Shown here piece by piece: positions 47,387-56,222 of a DNA stretch of 64,000 nt (positions within the stretch are counted from its first letter, which is position 1; each line of letters begins with the position of its first letter). A program made the translations under genes and the position numbers. The DNA lies in NCBI GenBank assembly GCA_965213905.1, contig OZ243922.1:2232001-2296000 (forward strand), in the 5' to 3' direction. The stretch comes from SIRX01 sp965213905 (lineage in GTDB: Bacteria > Actinomycetota > Rubrobacteria > Rubrobacterales > Rubrobacteraceae). The notes under the pieces were generated by a model. The model saw only the letters and a list, made by a program, of their open reading frames with translations, was not told the origin of the DNA and did no database searches.

Positions 47387-47776
47387 GTGGACTTCAGGCC
47401 CAAAGTAATGTTCGCCGATGACGACCCCGAAACGCTGGAAAAGTCCGCCGAGGCTTTGGATGCGGGCGGTTTCTGCGTGGTCAAGGCCTCCGACGGCCAG
47501 ACGGCGTTGCAGGAGGCGTTGAGCCAGAAGGTCGACCTGATCGTCCTGGATATCTCTATGCCCCAGGTGGGCGGCCTGGAGGCTTGTCACTGCCTCAAAG
47601 CGATGCCAAAGACCTCCAAAATCCCGATAGTCCTAACGGCTTCTAAAAAAGATCCCGCAACCCGGATGCTGGGCGAGCGGATGAACGGCTCCATCCACGT
47701 CCTCCGGAAACCCTTTACCCCCGAAGAACTGGTCTCCACCGTACGGGGACTCGTAAAGAAAAGGGTCCGGCTCTAA
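47387..47776 (+). CDS. single-domain response regulator
   Basis: A 129-residue CheY-like receiver domain. The acidic pocket is FADDDPE, the phosphoacceptor Asp lies in LIVLDISMP, Thr in VLTAS, and Lys in LRKPFTPEELV. No output domain is present. No histidine kinase is adjacent. Start GTG 47387 rather than 47369 is chosen because the -10 box overlaps the latter. It may act through protein interaction. Confidence 0.88.
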   Translation: MDFRPKVMFADDDPETLEKSAEALDAGGFCVVKASDGQTALQEALSQKVDLIVLDISMPQVGGLEACHCLKAMPKTSKIPIVLTASKKDPATRMLGERMNGSIHVLRKPFTPEELVSTVRGLVKKRVRL

Positions 47777-47828
47777 CCCCGAGTCTAACCTTACACAAAG
47801 TCCGAATTCTCGGAGAGTTTGGAGGAGT

Positions 47829-48977
47829 CTGAAAGCCTTAAAAGCCCTTATCGTTGGTGGTGGGATCGGCGGCCTGACGGCGGCCGGTGCCTTGCGCCGC
47901 GCCGGGCTACAGGTGACGGTGTTCGAGAAGGCCGGACGGATAAAAGAGGCGGGAGCCGGGGTCGCCCTGTGGGCCAACGCGACGAAGGTACTAGGAGGGC
48001 TGGGCCTCTACGAAGCAGTTGCTGAACTCGGGGCAGAGATTGGGGGCGAGGTGCGTAACCGGCGGGGTGAAAAACTGTTCGCCCTCCCGGCGGAAGGCCT
48101 GAGGAGCAGGTTCGGTAGCGCGAACCTCGCCCTCCACCGGGCCGACCTACAAAAAATACTCTACGATGCCCTACCGGACGGCACGGTACGCCTGAACTCC
48201 GAGTTGGTGGGCTTAAAGCACGAGCCGGAGGGCGTCGTGGCCCGCTTCTCGGACGGCCGGGAAGAAGGCGGGGATTTGCTCGTGGGCTCGGACGGCCTGC
48301 ATTCGGTGGTCCGCGGCGAAGTCCTGGGTGGCGCCCCGCCCCGCTACGCGGGTTTCACGGCCTGGCGCGGCATCATCGAGGACGCCGAAGGAGTAGTTCG
48401 GGAAGGGGCCGGGCTAAACGTCTGGGGATGCGGAACGGAGTTCGGGCTTTCGAGTCTCGGACGGGGGAGGGCCTACTGGTACGCCACGGCAAACGCCCCG
48501 GAAGGCGCGTCTGGAGTTTCTGCGGGCCGCAAAAAGGAAGTTTTGGGGCACCTGCGAGGTTACTACGGGCCGTTGCGGGCGGTGGTAGAAGCCACGAAAG
48601 AGGAGAACATCCTGCAAACCGACCTCTACGACCGCGGGCCCGCGCGACGCTGGGGGGCGGGCCGGGTAACGCTCCTGGGTGACGCGGCGCACCCGATGAC
48701 CCCGAGCCTCGGCCAGGGAGCCTGCCAGGCGATAGAGGACGCCGCGGTACTGGCCGACTCCTTGCGGGGGTCGGGTTCGGTCGCCGCGCGCCTGCGCCGC
48801 TACGAGAGGCGCCGCGCCGGGCGCACGGCCTCCGTAGTCCGCCGGTCGCGCCGCATGGGCAGGATAATGCAAACCGAAAATCCTCTCGCCTGCGGGTTGC
48901 GCGACGCCGTGGCGAGTAAGATGCCGCCCGGACTCCGGCTGCGTCTTCTCGAGCCGGTGGTAGGGTACGAAGTCTGA
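47829..48977 (+). CDS. FAD-dependent monooxygenase (UbiH/PHBH group), apparent CTG start
   Basis: A 382-residue flavoprotein. The N-terminal GGGIGGLTAAGALRRAG is the FAD dinucleotide motif. GSDGLHSVVR is the DG motif, and GDAAHPMTPSLGQGACQAIED binds the flavin ribityl. It would hydroxylate or epoxidise an aromatic or polyene substrate using NAD(P)H. From the upstream in-frame stop (47754) to TTG 47892 there is no ATG, GTG or TTG, and TTG 47892 would delete the GxGxxG. The only near-cognate codon is CTG 47829, three bases after GGAGG. The next gene overlaps by one base. Confidence 0.8.
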   Translation: MKALKALIVGGGIGGLTAAGALRRAGLQVTVFEKAGRIKEAGAGVALWANATKVLGGLGLYEAVAELGAEIGGEVRNRRGEKLFALPAEGLRSRFGSANLALHRADLQKILYDALPDGTVRLNSELVGLKHEPEGVVARFSDGREEGGDLLVGSDGLHSVVRGEVLGGAPPRYAGFTAWRGIIEDAEGVVREGAGLNVWGCGTEFGLSSLGRGRAYWYATANAPEGASGVSAGRKKEVLGHLRGYYGPLRAVVEATKEENILQTDLYDRGPARRWGAGRVTLLGDAAHPMTPSLGQGACQAIEDAAVLADSLRGSGSVAARLRRYERRRAGRTASVVRRSRRMGRIMQTENPLACGLRDAVASKMPPGLRLRLLEPVVGYEV

Positions 48978-49621
48978 TGGGTCCCGAGGTTTTAAGCCTG
49001 CGAGACTTGCCCGTCCCGCCGCTATTCAGGTTGGTGGACGAAAGCGGCGGGGAGGTTTTCGAAGAAACTGGGGTGGGGGGTGAGCCCTCGACCGTCGGGG
49101 TGCTTTTCGCCTCCCGCGAGCTCTCCGAAGAGTTCTCCGCCGGCGCCGCGGAGTTCGGGATGGAAGCACTCTCCGGCCTGGAGCCCCGGGAGCTACCCGA
49201 CCGGGCCGCCGTCGAAGCCTACGCCGCTTCGGGACCGGAGTACGTCCTGGTAGTCTCGGAGAAGGCGACGGGATTATTTCACGCCGGGGACGTGGTCCGG
49301 CACGTCCTGGAGGAGAAACGATCTCCCCCGTTTCCGTTGTATCTGTTCACCGACGCGGGGGGCGAGTCGCCCCTGATTTCGGTAGACGACGACAACGGCC
49401 CACTGCTCGTCGCCGCGCTCTTCAGTTCACCGGAGAAGGCACGTTCTTTCAAAAGCCAGGCCGCGCACCTGGATCTGCCGGACTCGTTGGGAACCATAGA
49501 AGACGCCGACGGCCTGGGCCGCCACGCCCGCATAGCACAGAGGGCCGGGGCGGACTACGCTGTAGTAGACCCGGGAACCGGCCTCACCGAGGCGATACCG
49601 GTGGAGGAGTGGATCCGCTAA
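48977..49621 (+). CDS. hypothetical protein with two SseB-like repeats
   Basis: A 214-residue protein. Two similar halves can be aligned: TVGVLFASRELSEEFSAGAA with LLVAALFSSPEKARSFKSQAA, and EYVLVV with DYAVVDPG. They resemble SseB-like or DUF-type domains that occur in secretion or stress contexts. No catalytic motif is visible. ATG 48977 overlaps the monooxygenase stop (TGATG), so expression is coupled. Confidence 0.5.
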   Translation: MGPEVLSLRDLPVPPLFRLVDESGGEVFEETGVGGEPSTVGVLFASRELSEEFSAGAAEFGMEALSGLEPRELPDRAAVEAYAASGPEYVLVVSEKATGLFHAGDVVRHVLEEKRSPPFPLYLFTDAGGESPLISVDDDNGPLLVAALFSSPEKARSFKSQAAHLDLPDSLGTIEDADGLGRHARIAQRAGADYAVVDPGTGLTEAIPVEEWIR

Positions 49622-49935
49622 AACTCACCCTCGACGGCAAAATGCGGGATAGTGTAACCTCAAAGACCAGGCGACAAAAACCGGAGGTGCTAGTGGAAGA
49701 CGAGGGTGGCGGCAGGCCGCAGGAACTTAGGGAAGACGCGCCGCAGGTCTCCGAGTTTCTAGGGCGTGGAAAGTTCGTACTGGTAGCCGCCCGCACCGGC
49801 ACGGATCTGATGGGCTACGTTTGTGGCCGCGACGACGCCGGCTTGCTCCTGGACGTTAGACACCAGAGCGGAGACCACGCCAGCTACGAGTTCCTACCCT
49901 GGGCCAGCATAGAACGGGTGAGTACGGAAGAGTAA
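49609..49935 (+). CDS. small hypothetical protein
   Basis: A 108-residue protein; the C-terminal half, FVLVAARTGTDLMGYVCGRD followed by ASYEFLPWASIERV, looks like a small SH3-like beta barrel. Three in-frame starts are possible: GTG 49609 (12-base overlap with the previous gene), ATG 49642 and GTG 49693. The last has GGAGGT four bases upstream. No family is recognised. Confidence 0.5.
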   Translation: MDPLKLTLDGKMRDSVTSKTRRQKPEVLVEDEGGGRPQELREDAPQVSEFLGRGKFVLVAARTGTDLMGYVCGRDDAGLLLDVRHQSGDHASYEFLPWASIERVSTEE

Positions 49936-49961
49936 ACCTGGTTTCTCCTGCTCAGGGTGCC

Positions 49962-51098
49962 TTAAAGTACGCCCGCTAACACCTCGAACAGTTGATCCAC
50001 GTCTTCTTCCGTGTTGTAGAGGTGGGGTGAGACGCGCACGCTTTCGCCCCGCACGCTGACGAAGACGTTCTCCGCGGCGAGCCGGGCTGCGAGGTCTCGT
50101 GGGGCGTCGGGGCCGAGGTGCAGGCCGGTCATGTGGCGCGCCCGCCGGCCGGCCGGAACCGAGCCGATACCATGCCCCGCCGCTTTTTGCTCCACGAGGT
50201 TTGTTAGCCGGCCGGCGGTCTCGGAGATGTTCTCGATGCCCCAGTCCAGTACCTGCTGCATCGCGGCGTTCGCCATCGGGAGCAGGACGAAGTTGCTCCG
50301 CTCTCCCACGTCGTAGCGCCGGGCCCCGGGCTGAAACCCGTCCCGGTACTCTACGAGGCTGGCGAAGTCCTCGCTGTGTTCGCGCAAGATCCAGTTGTGC
50401 TCTATCGGGTTGCCCTCCCAATGCTTTTCGTCCACGTACATAAAGCCCAGGCTGTAAGGCCCGAGCAGCCACTTGTACCCGGCGCAGACCATGAAATCCG
50501 GCTTTATCCGCGTCACGTCCAATGGATGCGCCCCGAGTGACTGGGTGGCGTCAACGACGAGCGCCGCCCCGAGTTCGCGGGCACGTTCTCCCACACGAAC
50601 CAGGTCTACCAGCGAGCCGTCCGTCCAGTGGCAGTTCGGGAGGGCGAGAAGGGCCGTGCGCCCGTCCAATTCCTCCAGGATGGCGGAAATCCAGTCGTGG
50701 TCGGCGGGACGTGGGATCGCGACGAGTTCCGCGCCCCGGTCTCTTGCCAGCTCGCGCCAGGGGTAAACGTTGGACGGGAACTGCTCGTCGAGGACGAGTA
50801 TGCGTTGTCCCTCTTCTACGGACACGTTCGCGGCGGCGACGGACATACCATAGCTGACGGAGGGGATTATCGCGATGCTGTCCGCCTCCGCGCCGCAGAT
50901 CCCGGCGAACCTCTCGCGGGCTTTTTCGGAATCCATAAAGAAGTCTTTCGGCGTCACTTTCCAGGGGTGGGATTTTAAGTTGAGAGACTTTTCTCCGGCT
51001 TCACGCACGCCGTGCAGTTGCGGCGACATGTAGGCGCAGTTGAGGTAGCAGATCTCTTCCGGCACGTCGAAGAGATCTCGCTGGTGCGGGAGTATCAT
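49962..51098 (-). CDS. class V aminotransferase in the carotenoid operon
   Basis: A 378-residue PLP enzyme. CYLNCAYMSPQ is the N-terminal substrate segment, VVDATQSLGAHPLD carries the cofactor Asp, and the PLP Lys is in CAGYKWLLGPY. It is similar in fold to the enzyme at 4052. ATG 51098 overlaps the crtI-like stop (ATGA), so it is cotranslated with the carotenoid genes, yet no aminotransferase step is known in bacterioruberin synthesis. The substrate is unknown. Confidence 0.85.
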   Translation of the reverse strand: MILPHQRDLFDVPEEICYLNCAYMSPQLHGVREAGEKSLNLKSHPWKVTPKDFFMDSEKARERFAGICGAEADSIAIIPSVSYGMSVAAANVSVEEGQRILVLDEQFPSNVYPWRELARDRGAELVAIPRPADHDWISAILEELDGRTALLALPNCHWTDGSLVDLVRVGERARELGAALVVDATQSLGAHPLDVTRIKPDFMVCAGYKWLLGPYSLGFMYVDEKHWEGNPIEHNWILREHSEDFASLVEYRDGFQPGARRYDVGERSNFVLLPMANAAMQQVLDWGIENISETAGRLTNLVEQKAAGHGIGSVPAGRRARHMTGLHLGPDAPRDLAARLAAENVFVSVRGESVRVSPHLYNTEEDVDQLFEVLAGVL

Positions 51099-52528
51099 CT
51101 CGAAGGCCTTCCTATTTTGTCGAGCAGCCGGTTCACGGAGATCATGGCCCCGCCCAACACGGCCGGTATGCCGCCGCCGGGGTGGACCGACGCACCGACC
51201 CGCCACAGCCAGGGCCTCTTCCGGTCGGAGTACCGGGGCCGGTGAAACGGGCCGCTCCGCCAGAACGGCCGCGCCGCGCCGTAGAGCGCCCCACCCGCGC
51301 CGCCCCACGCGCCGAAGTACCGGGGATGGAATACCTCGTACTCCTCGAAATAGTCGGTGGCGGGCCGTGGAAGGCCGATCTTCCGCGAGACGCGGCCGAC
51401 CTCCTTCTCCACGAAATCGTCGGATATTACGTATTCCCTCCCGTTCGGCGGGGCCGTGAGCAGTAGTGCCAGGGTGGCCTTACCGTTCGGGTACACTTCG
51501 CCGGGCCGGTAGTAGTTGGCGAAGGCCATCGTCTCCGCCGGTTCGATCCCGGCTTCCAGGCTCCGGTGCAGGGAATCCGGCTTTGTAGGCAAGACGACGG
51601 AGTGTTGGGGGATCTCCAACTCCTCCCGGAGGGCCGCGTAGATCGCGACCCCCGAGCAAGAGAGTTTCGGGGTTTTTTGCTTCTTCCTGGGCTCCAAGAG
51701 CTCGTCCAGGTGCGTGGCGTCCAGGCCGCTGACTACGATGTCGGTCTCGTATTCGCCGGCGGGGGTCCTGACCCTGCCCGGCTTTATCTCCTCTACCGGT
51801 TCACCGCTTTTTACCTCGACCCCGGCGTGGCGGGCGAGCCTTTCGAGGGCGAGCACGGTTTCGTAGATACCGCCCTCCGGGGCCCAAACGCCTTCGGCGG
51901 CCATGATCGCGGGCATGCTGGCGTACAGTGCCGGGGTCCGGTCGGGGCTGACGCCCGCGTTGAGCGTGTGGATGGCGATGATTTCCCTCAAACCGTCCGG
52001 CAGCCACGAGAGGCCGTCGAGGTAGCCGCGCGTGGTGAGTTTGGTCCCATAAGTGCGGAGCAAGCGCCCTAGCGCGGGGAGCGTCCGCCGGTCGAGTGGG
52101 TCCGCCGTCAAAAGTTCCGCAACCTCCGGCCCGAGACCGCCGTGAACCCGCGTAAAACGTTCCCAGGCCTCGTGCCAGGGATGACCCTCCGCCACCGGCA
52201 GGGAGACCTTATCACCCCGGTAGTGGTAAGCCCCGACCTCTTGCATCCGCCGGAGTTCGAGCCCGGAAACTTCCGCCGCCACTGCGTCTTTGCCGGGCGC
52301 GTCCCAGCGCCGGAGTAGCTCCCGCCAGACGCCGGGGAAAGTGAAGAGCGAGGGGCCGGTGTCTATTCTTTGTCCGGAGAGCTGTATGCGCCGGCTCTTG
52401 CCGCCGAGGTAAGAGTTGCCCTCCAGCAGCGTTACGCGGTGCCCGGCGCGTCCGACCAGGGCCGCCGCCGCGAGTCCGCCGAGTCCGCCGCCCACCACGA
52501 CCACGCGCTTTGTGCGCTTCGCGCTCAC
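51095..52528 (-). CDS. phytoene-desaturase-family carotenoid oxidoreductase
   Basis: A 477-residue CrtI-type flavoprotein. VVVVGGGLGGLAAAALVGRAG is the FAD-binding N-terminus, followed by the SYLGGKSRRIQ segment. The C-terminal GAVHPGGGIPAVLGG-like stretch (GASVHPGGGIPAVLGG) is the carotenoid oxidoreductase signature. In C50 pathways a CrtI/CrtD homologue performs the 3,4-desaturation after prenyl addition. The GTG start overlaps the UbiA gene by four bases (GTGA). Confidence 0.88.
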   Translation of the reverse strand: MSAKRTKRVVVVGGGLGGLAAAALVGRAGHRVTLLEGNSYLGGKSRRIQLSGQRIDTGPSLFTFPGVWRELLRRWDAPGKDAVAAEVSGLELRRMQEVGAYHYRGDKVSLPVAEGHPWHEAWERFTRVHGGLGPEVAELLTADPLDRRTLPALGRLLRTYGTKLTTRGYLDGLSWLPDGLREIIAIHTLNAGVSPDRTPALYASMPAIMAAEGVWAPEGGIYETVLALERLARHAGVEVKSGEPVEEIKPGRVRTPAGEYETDIVVSGLDATHLDELLEPRKKQKTPKLSCSGVAIYAALREELEIPQHSVVLPTKPDSLHRSLEAGIEPAETMAFANYYRPGEVYPNGKATLALLLTAPPNGREYVISDDFVEKEVGRVSRKIGLPRPATDYFEEYEVFHPRYFGAWGGAGGALYGAARPFWRSGPFHRPRYSDRKRPWLWRVGASVHPGGGIPAVLGGAMISVNRLLDKIGRPSR

Positions 52529-53367
52529 GGGTACGCCCCGATGCTCAAGGCGGCCACGAGTTGCACCCCGGCGACCGTGCCGGCCACGTAGGGGAAGGCG
52601 ATAGAGTACGGGTAGAGCTGGTGTCCGGTGTGGGGCCGGGGGTCACGGTAGAGGCTGGACAGAAGAAAGCCGGCTATCGTGGCGTTCACCGCGGCGACGG
52701 GCAGGTTAACGAGCACGAACCCGGCCGTCGCAAGAACCCACCAGAACCCGCTCCACAACACGACGCCCCGGGCCCCGAGACGCACCGCGGTCGTGTCTAT
52801 CCCGGCCTGACGATCCTCCTTTATATCCTGCACGGCGTCGAAGGTGTGCTTCGCCGCGCTCCAGGCCATGAGACCCGCGGCGGCGGGCCACACCACGGGC
52901 TCCGAGAACGCCAGCGGCACGAAGACCAGCGGGAAGGCGTAGGCCGCGTTGCTCAAGGAATCGAGGTACGGTCGGGCCTTGAAGCGGAGCGGCGGCGCCG
53001 AGTAGCCGACGAACAGCACCGCGTAGAGCAGCATCCACCCGAGGGCCGAGAAAGGCACGAAGAACGAGAAATATACGAGGAACGGCAGGTTCGTGAAAAG
53101 GATGGCCTGCCAGATCCTCCGCACCTCCCCCGGGTGGATGCGGGCGCCTTCGAGGGAGCCCTTGCGGGGGTTCTTTGCGTCGGTCTCCTGGTCGAAAATG
53201 TCGTTGGTGCCGTATATGAGCAGGTTGAACGGCAGCGTAAGCCAGAGCAGTATCGGCAGCGCGGCCCACTGCCAGAGGTGTCCCGAAAGCCAGATCCCGA
53301 CCACGGCGGGGCCGGCGGTGTTAACCCAGAGCACCGGCCGCGAGATGTGAAAGAGCCGTGAGAGCAC
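52525..53367 (-). CDS. UbiA-family lycopene elongase
   Basis: A 280-residue membrane prenyltransferase with eight to nine helices. The prenyl diphosphate-binding motifs are NDIFDQETD and the second DIKEDRQAGI. Its place beside crtI-like and cruF genes points to the lycopene elongase/hydratase (LyeJ/CrtEb type), which adds C5 units to lycopene for C50 carotenoids. GTG 53367 lies exactly 12 bases from the start of TATATT (53379-53374, extended TGG), so it is leaderless. An upstream TTG (53424) is rejected. Confidence 0.85.
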   Translation of the reverse strand: MLSRLFHISRPVLWVNTAGPAVVGIWLSGHLWQWAALPILLWLTLPFNLLIYGTNDIFDQETDAKNPRKGSLEGARIHPGEVRRIWQAILFTNLPFLVYFSFFVPFSALGWMLLYAVLFVGYSAPPLRFKARPYLDSLSNAAYAFPLVFVPLAFSEPVVWPAAAGLMAWSAAKHTFDAVQDIKEDRQAGIDTTAVRLGARGVVLWSGFWWVLATAGFVLVNLPVAAVNATIAGFLLSSLYRDPRPHTGHQLYPYSIAFPYVAGTVAGVQLVAALSIGAYP

Positions 53368-53373
53368 GAAGCT

Positions 53374-53410
53374 AATATACCAGCCTCCAACCCCGAAGCT
53401 GAGATAACAT
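53374..53410. promoter_or_regulatory. divergent promoters of the C50 carotenoid genes
   Basis: The minus-strand extended -10, TGG plus TATATT (53379-53374), serves the elongase operon. The plus-strand TAACAT (53405-53410) serves cruF. Each begins 12 bases from its start codon. The two boxes are 25 bases apart, so one regulator could control both. Confidence 0.55.
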
Positions 53411-53416
53411 ACACGG

Positions 53417-54214
53417 GTGTTCAAGCAAACGTCGGGCCGGGATTACGAGCTTTCTCATCCGCTCCTCTTGCGGGCCTGCGCCGTGTTTTTCGTGATTTCT
53501 TTCTTTCCCGTCTACCTGCCGAACTTCCCCGGCTCCGGCGTGGCCTCTTACCTGGCGCCTTTTCTCATAGCCCTGCCCGCGTTCTTGGCGCTCTTCGGCT
53601 ATCTCGGGCCCCGGCGGGCCGTGGTCTCCCTGCTCGCGGTCTCCGCTTTTGCTTTTTTTATAGAAACCACCGGCGTCGTCACCAGCTTGCCCTACGGACC
53701 CTTCGAGTACGGAGACGTATTGGGGCCGAAGGTCTTGGGCGTCGTACCTTATATGCTCCCGGTTACCTACGTGCCGCTCGTGGTCGGGGCTTTCGCGGCC
53801 GTCTGGAACCCGCGACGCCCCAAAACCTCCATTTTCGGGGCCGCCCTGCTACTGACCCTCGTGGACGGGATTCTGGACCCGGGCGCGGTCTCTTTGGGAT
53901 TCTGGGTCTGGGCCGGGGGTGGAATCTACTACGGGGTGCCTTTGAGCAACTACGTCGGGTGGCTGATCTCCAGCATCCTGGCCGCGGCTATCTTGCGCCG
54001 CGCCGGCCGTTGGACCGCGCCGCCGCACCCCGGCTTGCTCGACAGCGCCATTCTGGCCGTCGCCTTTTGGACGGGCGTCGCCGCGTTCTCGCTGCTTCCC
54101 GTCCCCACCGCGCTCGGCGCGGGCCTGTTCGTGTACTTGCTGCGCCGCCGTTCCAAACGCTCCGAAGAAAAGCCCGGTTTCGTGTCCGGCGGTATAAACG
54201 GCGGTATAAACTAA
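53417..54214 (+). CDS. cruF: bisanhydrobacterioruberin hydratase-like protein (CruF, DUF422)
   Basis: A 265-residue membrane protein with about seven helices. The DUF422 features are visible: FIETTGVVTSLPYGPFEYGD, followed by VPLVVGAFAAVW and LVDGILDPGAVSLGFWVW. CruF hydrates the psi ends of C50 bisanhydrobacterioruberin to bacterioruberin. GTG 53417 is the leaderless start. It is divergent from the elongase gene, which supports the pathway assignment. Confidence 0.85.
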   Translation: MFKQTSGRDYELSHPLLLRACAVFFVISFFPVYLPNFPGSGVASYLAPFLIALPAFLALFGYLGPRRAVVSLLAVSAFAFFIETTGVVTSLPYGPFEYGDVLGPKVLGVVPYMLPVTYVPLVVGAFAAVWNPRRPKTSIFGAALLLTLVDGILDPGAVSLGFWVWAGGGIYYGVPLSNYVGWLISSILAAAILRRAGRWTAPPHPGLLDSAILAVAFWTGVAAFSLLPVPTALGAGLFVYLLRRRSKRSEEKPGFVSGGINGGIN

Positions 54215-54217
54215 GAG

Positions 54218-55420
54218 ATGGTCAGTATGACGACTCGGATGAAGTGGGTAACGGCGGTATCGCGGAGCACCTCCATCGAGGAGGCCCTGATGGAGTGCTC
54301 CGAGAACGTCCGCGACCGGCTCGGCCCCGGGTCTGTGGACCTGGCTTTTCTTTTCGTGACCCCGCAGTTCGCCGCTTACTACCCGCAGATCCCGAATTTA
54401 GTGGCGCGTTACCTGGGACCGGAGACCTTCGTGGGGTGTTCGGGGGGAGGTGTGATCGGCGGCGGAGAAGAGGTAGAACGGTCTCCGGCCGTTACGCTCG
54501 TCGCGGCCCGTCTGCCGGGGGTTAGTGTAGAGCCGTTGCGCGTGGAAGGTGAGCTGCCGGACCTGGACGGCCCCCCGGACGCCTGGGAACAACTCGTCGG
54601 CGCGCGTCCCGAAGAGGCGCCGCAGTTCGTGCTACTCGTGGACCCGTTCAGCGTAAAAACCGGTTCTTTGCTCGCCGGGCTCGACTACGCCTTTCCGGGG
54701 GCGCCCAAGATCGGGGGGCTCGCCAGTGGCGGAACCTCTCCCGGAACCAACGTCTTATTCTCGAACGACGCGGTGTTTACCGGGGGCGCCGTCGGCCTCG
54801 TCCTGGGTGGCAACGTCGCCATAGACACGGTCGTGGCCCAGGGGTGCCGGCCCATCGGGGAGACGATGCAGGTGACTTCCTGTAAAGGCAACTTTCTATA
54901 CGAGCTCGACGGCGAACCGGCACTGCGGGTTCTTCAGGAACTCGTCTCGGAGTTGGATGAAAGAGACCAGAAACTAGCCCGTACCGCTTTATTCGTGGGG
55001 GTGCTAATGGACGAATTCCGCGAAGAGCAGCAGGTGGGAGACTTCCTGATCCGGAACCTCGTGGGCGTGGACCCGGAGGGCGGCGCCATAGCCGTTGGTG
55101 AGAACCTGCAAGAAGGAATGCGGCTCCGCTTCCACGTCCGCGACGCCGAAACCTCCGCCGAAGACCTGCACGCCATGCTAACCGGGTACAGCGAAGCCGT
55201 CACAGACCGCGAAACCGTCGCGGGGGCGCTCCTATTCTCCTGCCTGGGCCGGGGAGAGAACCTCTACGGGGAACCCAACTTCGACACCGGCGCACTAAAA
55301 AAACACTTCGGCGATCTGCCGGTTGGCGGCTTTTTCTGCAACGGAGAGATCGGGCCTGTCGGCGGCTCGACGTTCCTGCACGGCTACACTTCGTCTTTTG
55401 GGTTTTTCCGTCCCGCGTAG
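54218..55420 (+). CDS. FIST domain protein
   Basis: A 400-residue protein. The N-terminal FIST_N domain includes DLAFLFVTPQFA and GCSGGGVIGGG. The C-terminal FIST_C domain ends with GDLPVGGFFCNGEIGPVGG and then a TFLHGYTSSF tail. FIST domains are thought to bind small ligands such as amino acids in signalling proteins. There is no output domain. ATG 54218 lies three bases after cruF, so it is in the carotenoid operon; a light or redox role is inference. Confidence 0.85.
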   Translation: MVSMTTRMKWVTAVSRSTSIEEALMECSENVRDRLGPGSVDLAFLFVTPQFAAYYPQIPNLVARYLGPETFVGCSGGGVIGGGEEVERSPAVTLVAARLPGVSVEPLRVEGELPDLDGPPDAWEQLVGARPEEAPQFVLLVDPFSVKTGSLLAGLDYAFPGAPKIGGLASGGTSPGTNVLFSNDAVFTGGAVGLVLGGNVAIDTVVAQGCRPIGETMQVTSCKGNFLYELDGEPALRVLQELVSELDERDQKLARTALFVGVLMDEFREEQQVGDFLIRNLVGVDPEGGAIAVGENLQEGMRLRFHVRDAETSAEDLHAMLTGYSEAVTDRETVAGALLFSCLGRGENLYGEPNFDTGALKKHFGDLPVGGFFCNGEIGPVGGSTFLHGYTSSFGFFRPA

Positions 55421-55520
55421 CGTTTTCGCAAACTCTATTAAAATTTTGTTAAAAAAAGCTTCCAATGGTGAATCCACTATGCTATATAAGGCTCGACGGA
55501 CGAGCTACGGAAGGAACTGG

Positions 55521-55736
55521 ATGATCCGCGAGCGTGTGCCGGGTAAAACGGAGATTTCTCGGGAGAGCAAAGCGTATCGGGACGGCTGGGAGGACGGTCG
55601 CTTCGGGACCTCGGAGGCGCTCACCTCCAACACCAACCTTTCTGCGTGCAACGAGTCCGAGCGGCTCGCCTACTATCGGGGGCACCGGGAAGGCCGGGGG
55701 GTAAGGGAGATGCTCCGGGGTAGTTTTCGCGCCTGA
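55521..55736 (+). CDS. small hypothetical protein
   Basis: A 71-residue basic protein. Residues 16-60 contain a repeated Tyr-Arg-Asp/Gly-Gly pattern, AYRDGWEDGRFG and AYYRGHREGRG, resembling small nucleic-acid- or metal-binding repeats seen in actinobacteria. No family name is assured. ATG 55521 is chosen because GGAAGGAACTGG lies just upstream; ATG 55479 is also in frame. Confidence 0.5.
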   Translation: MIRERVPGKTEISRESKAYRDGWEDGRFGTSEALTSNTNLSACNESERLAYYRGHREGRGVREMLRGSFRA

Positions 55737-56222
55737 GGATGAAACCGTAAAACCATAAGAACGTAATTACAATTCGGTGTTATCGACTTTTAGCTGTTCT
55801 GCTGTTCTCAATCCAGCGTTGGTTGGAACTGTTCCCGTTTGGCGACCCCGTTTTCTTGACCTGGATCCGGGACAAAATACCTACAGCGCGCACGAGCTAT
55901 CTTTTTTACACTGCTGGTAGGTGATCCGGCGCCCGCGTGGGGTGATGGGTGGGAAAGGGAAAGGAAGGAGTACGCGGACGCCGGGACCAAATAAATATCC
56001 CAGCGGCCCGAGAAAGTCAAGGGGTGCGGGCACACCAAACCCCTGATCAGCCTTCACGCCACCTCCGAGTTTGAGGCTCCCAAACGGTAGCTTCCGGAAA
56101 ACCTCGCACGCAACTTCCCCAAAGAATTTTTTCGAGAAAAACTCGCCCAAAGCTTGACGGTCCTACATATATGTGTAAACTGCACATATAAGAGTCAGCA
56201 ACCGCTACGGAGGTAAACAGAG
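55737..56222. other. long intergenic region before the phasin-like gene
   Basis: No convincing gene in 486 bases: frames on both strands lack ribosome binding sites and recognisable domains. It includes an AT-rich left part, a purine-rich GGGAAAGGGAAAGG block at about 55950, and the phasin promoter and operator at the right end. Confidence 0.6.
56154..56190 (+). promoter_or_regulatory. promoter and inverted-repeat operator of the phasin-like gene
   Basis: TTGACG (56154-56159) and TAAACT (56176-56181) are spaced by 16 bases. Eight-base perfect arms, TATATGTG (56168-56175) and CACATATA (56183-56190), flank the -10 with a seven-base centre. A dimeric repressor bound there would block promoter opening. 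Confidence 0.65.

Noticed and set aside
55881..56150. Minus-strand 89-codon frame before the phasin gene
   Set aside because: No ribosome binding site, unusual Phe/Pro-rich composition and no recognisable motif.
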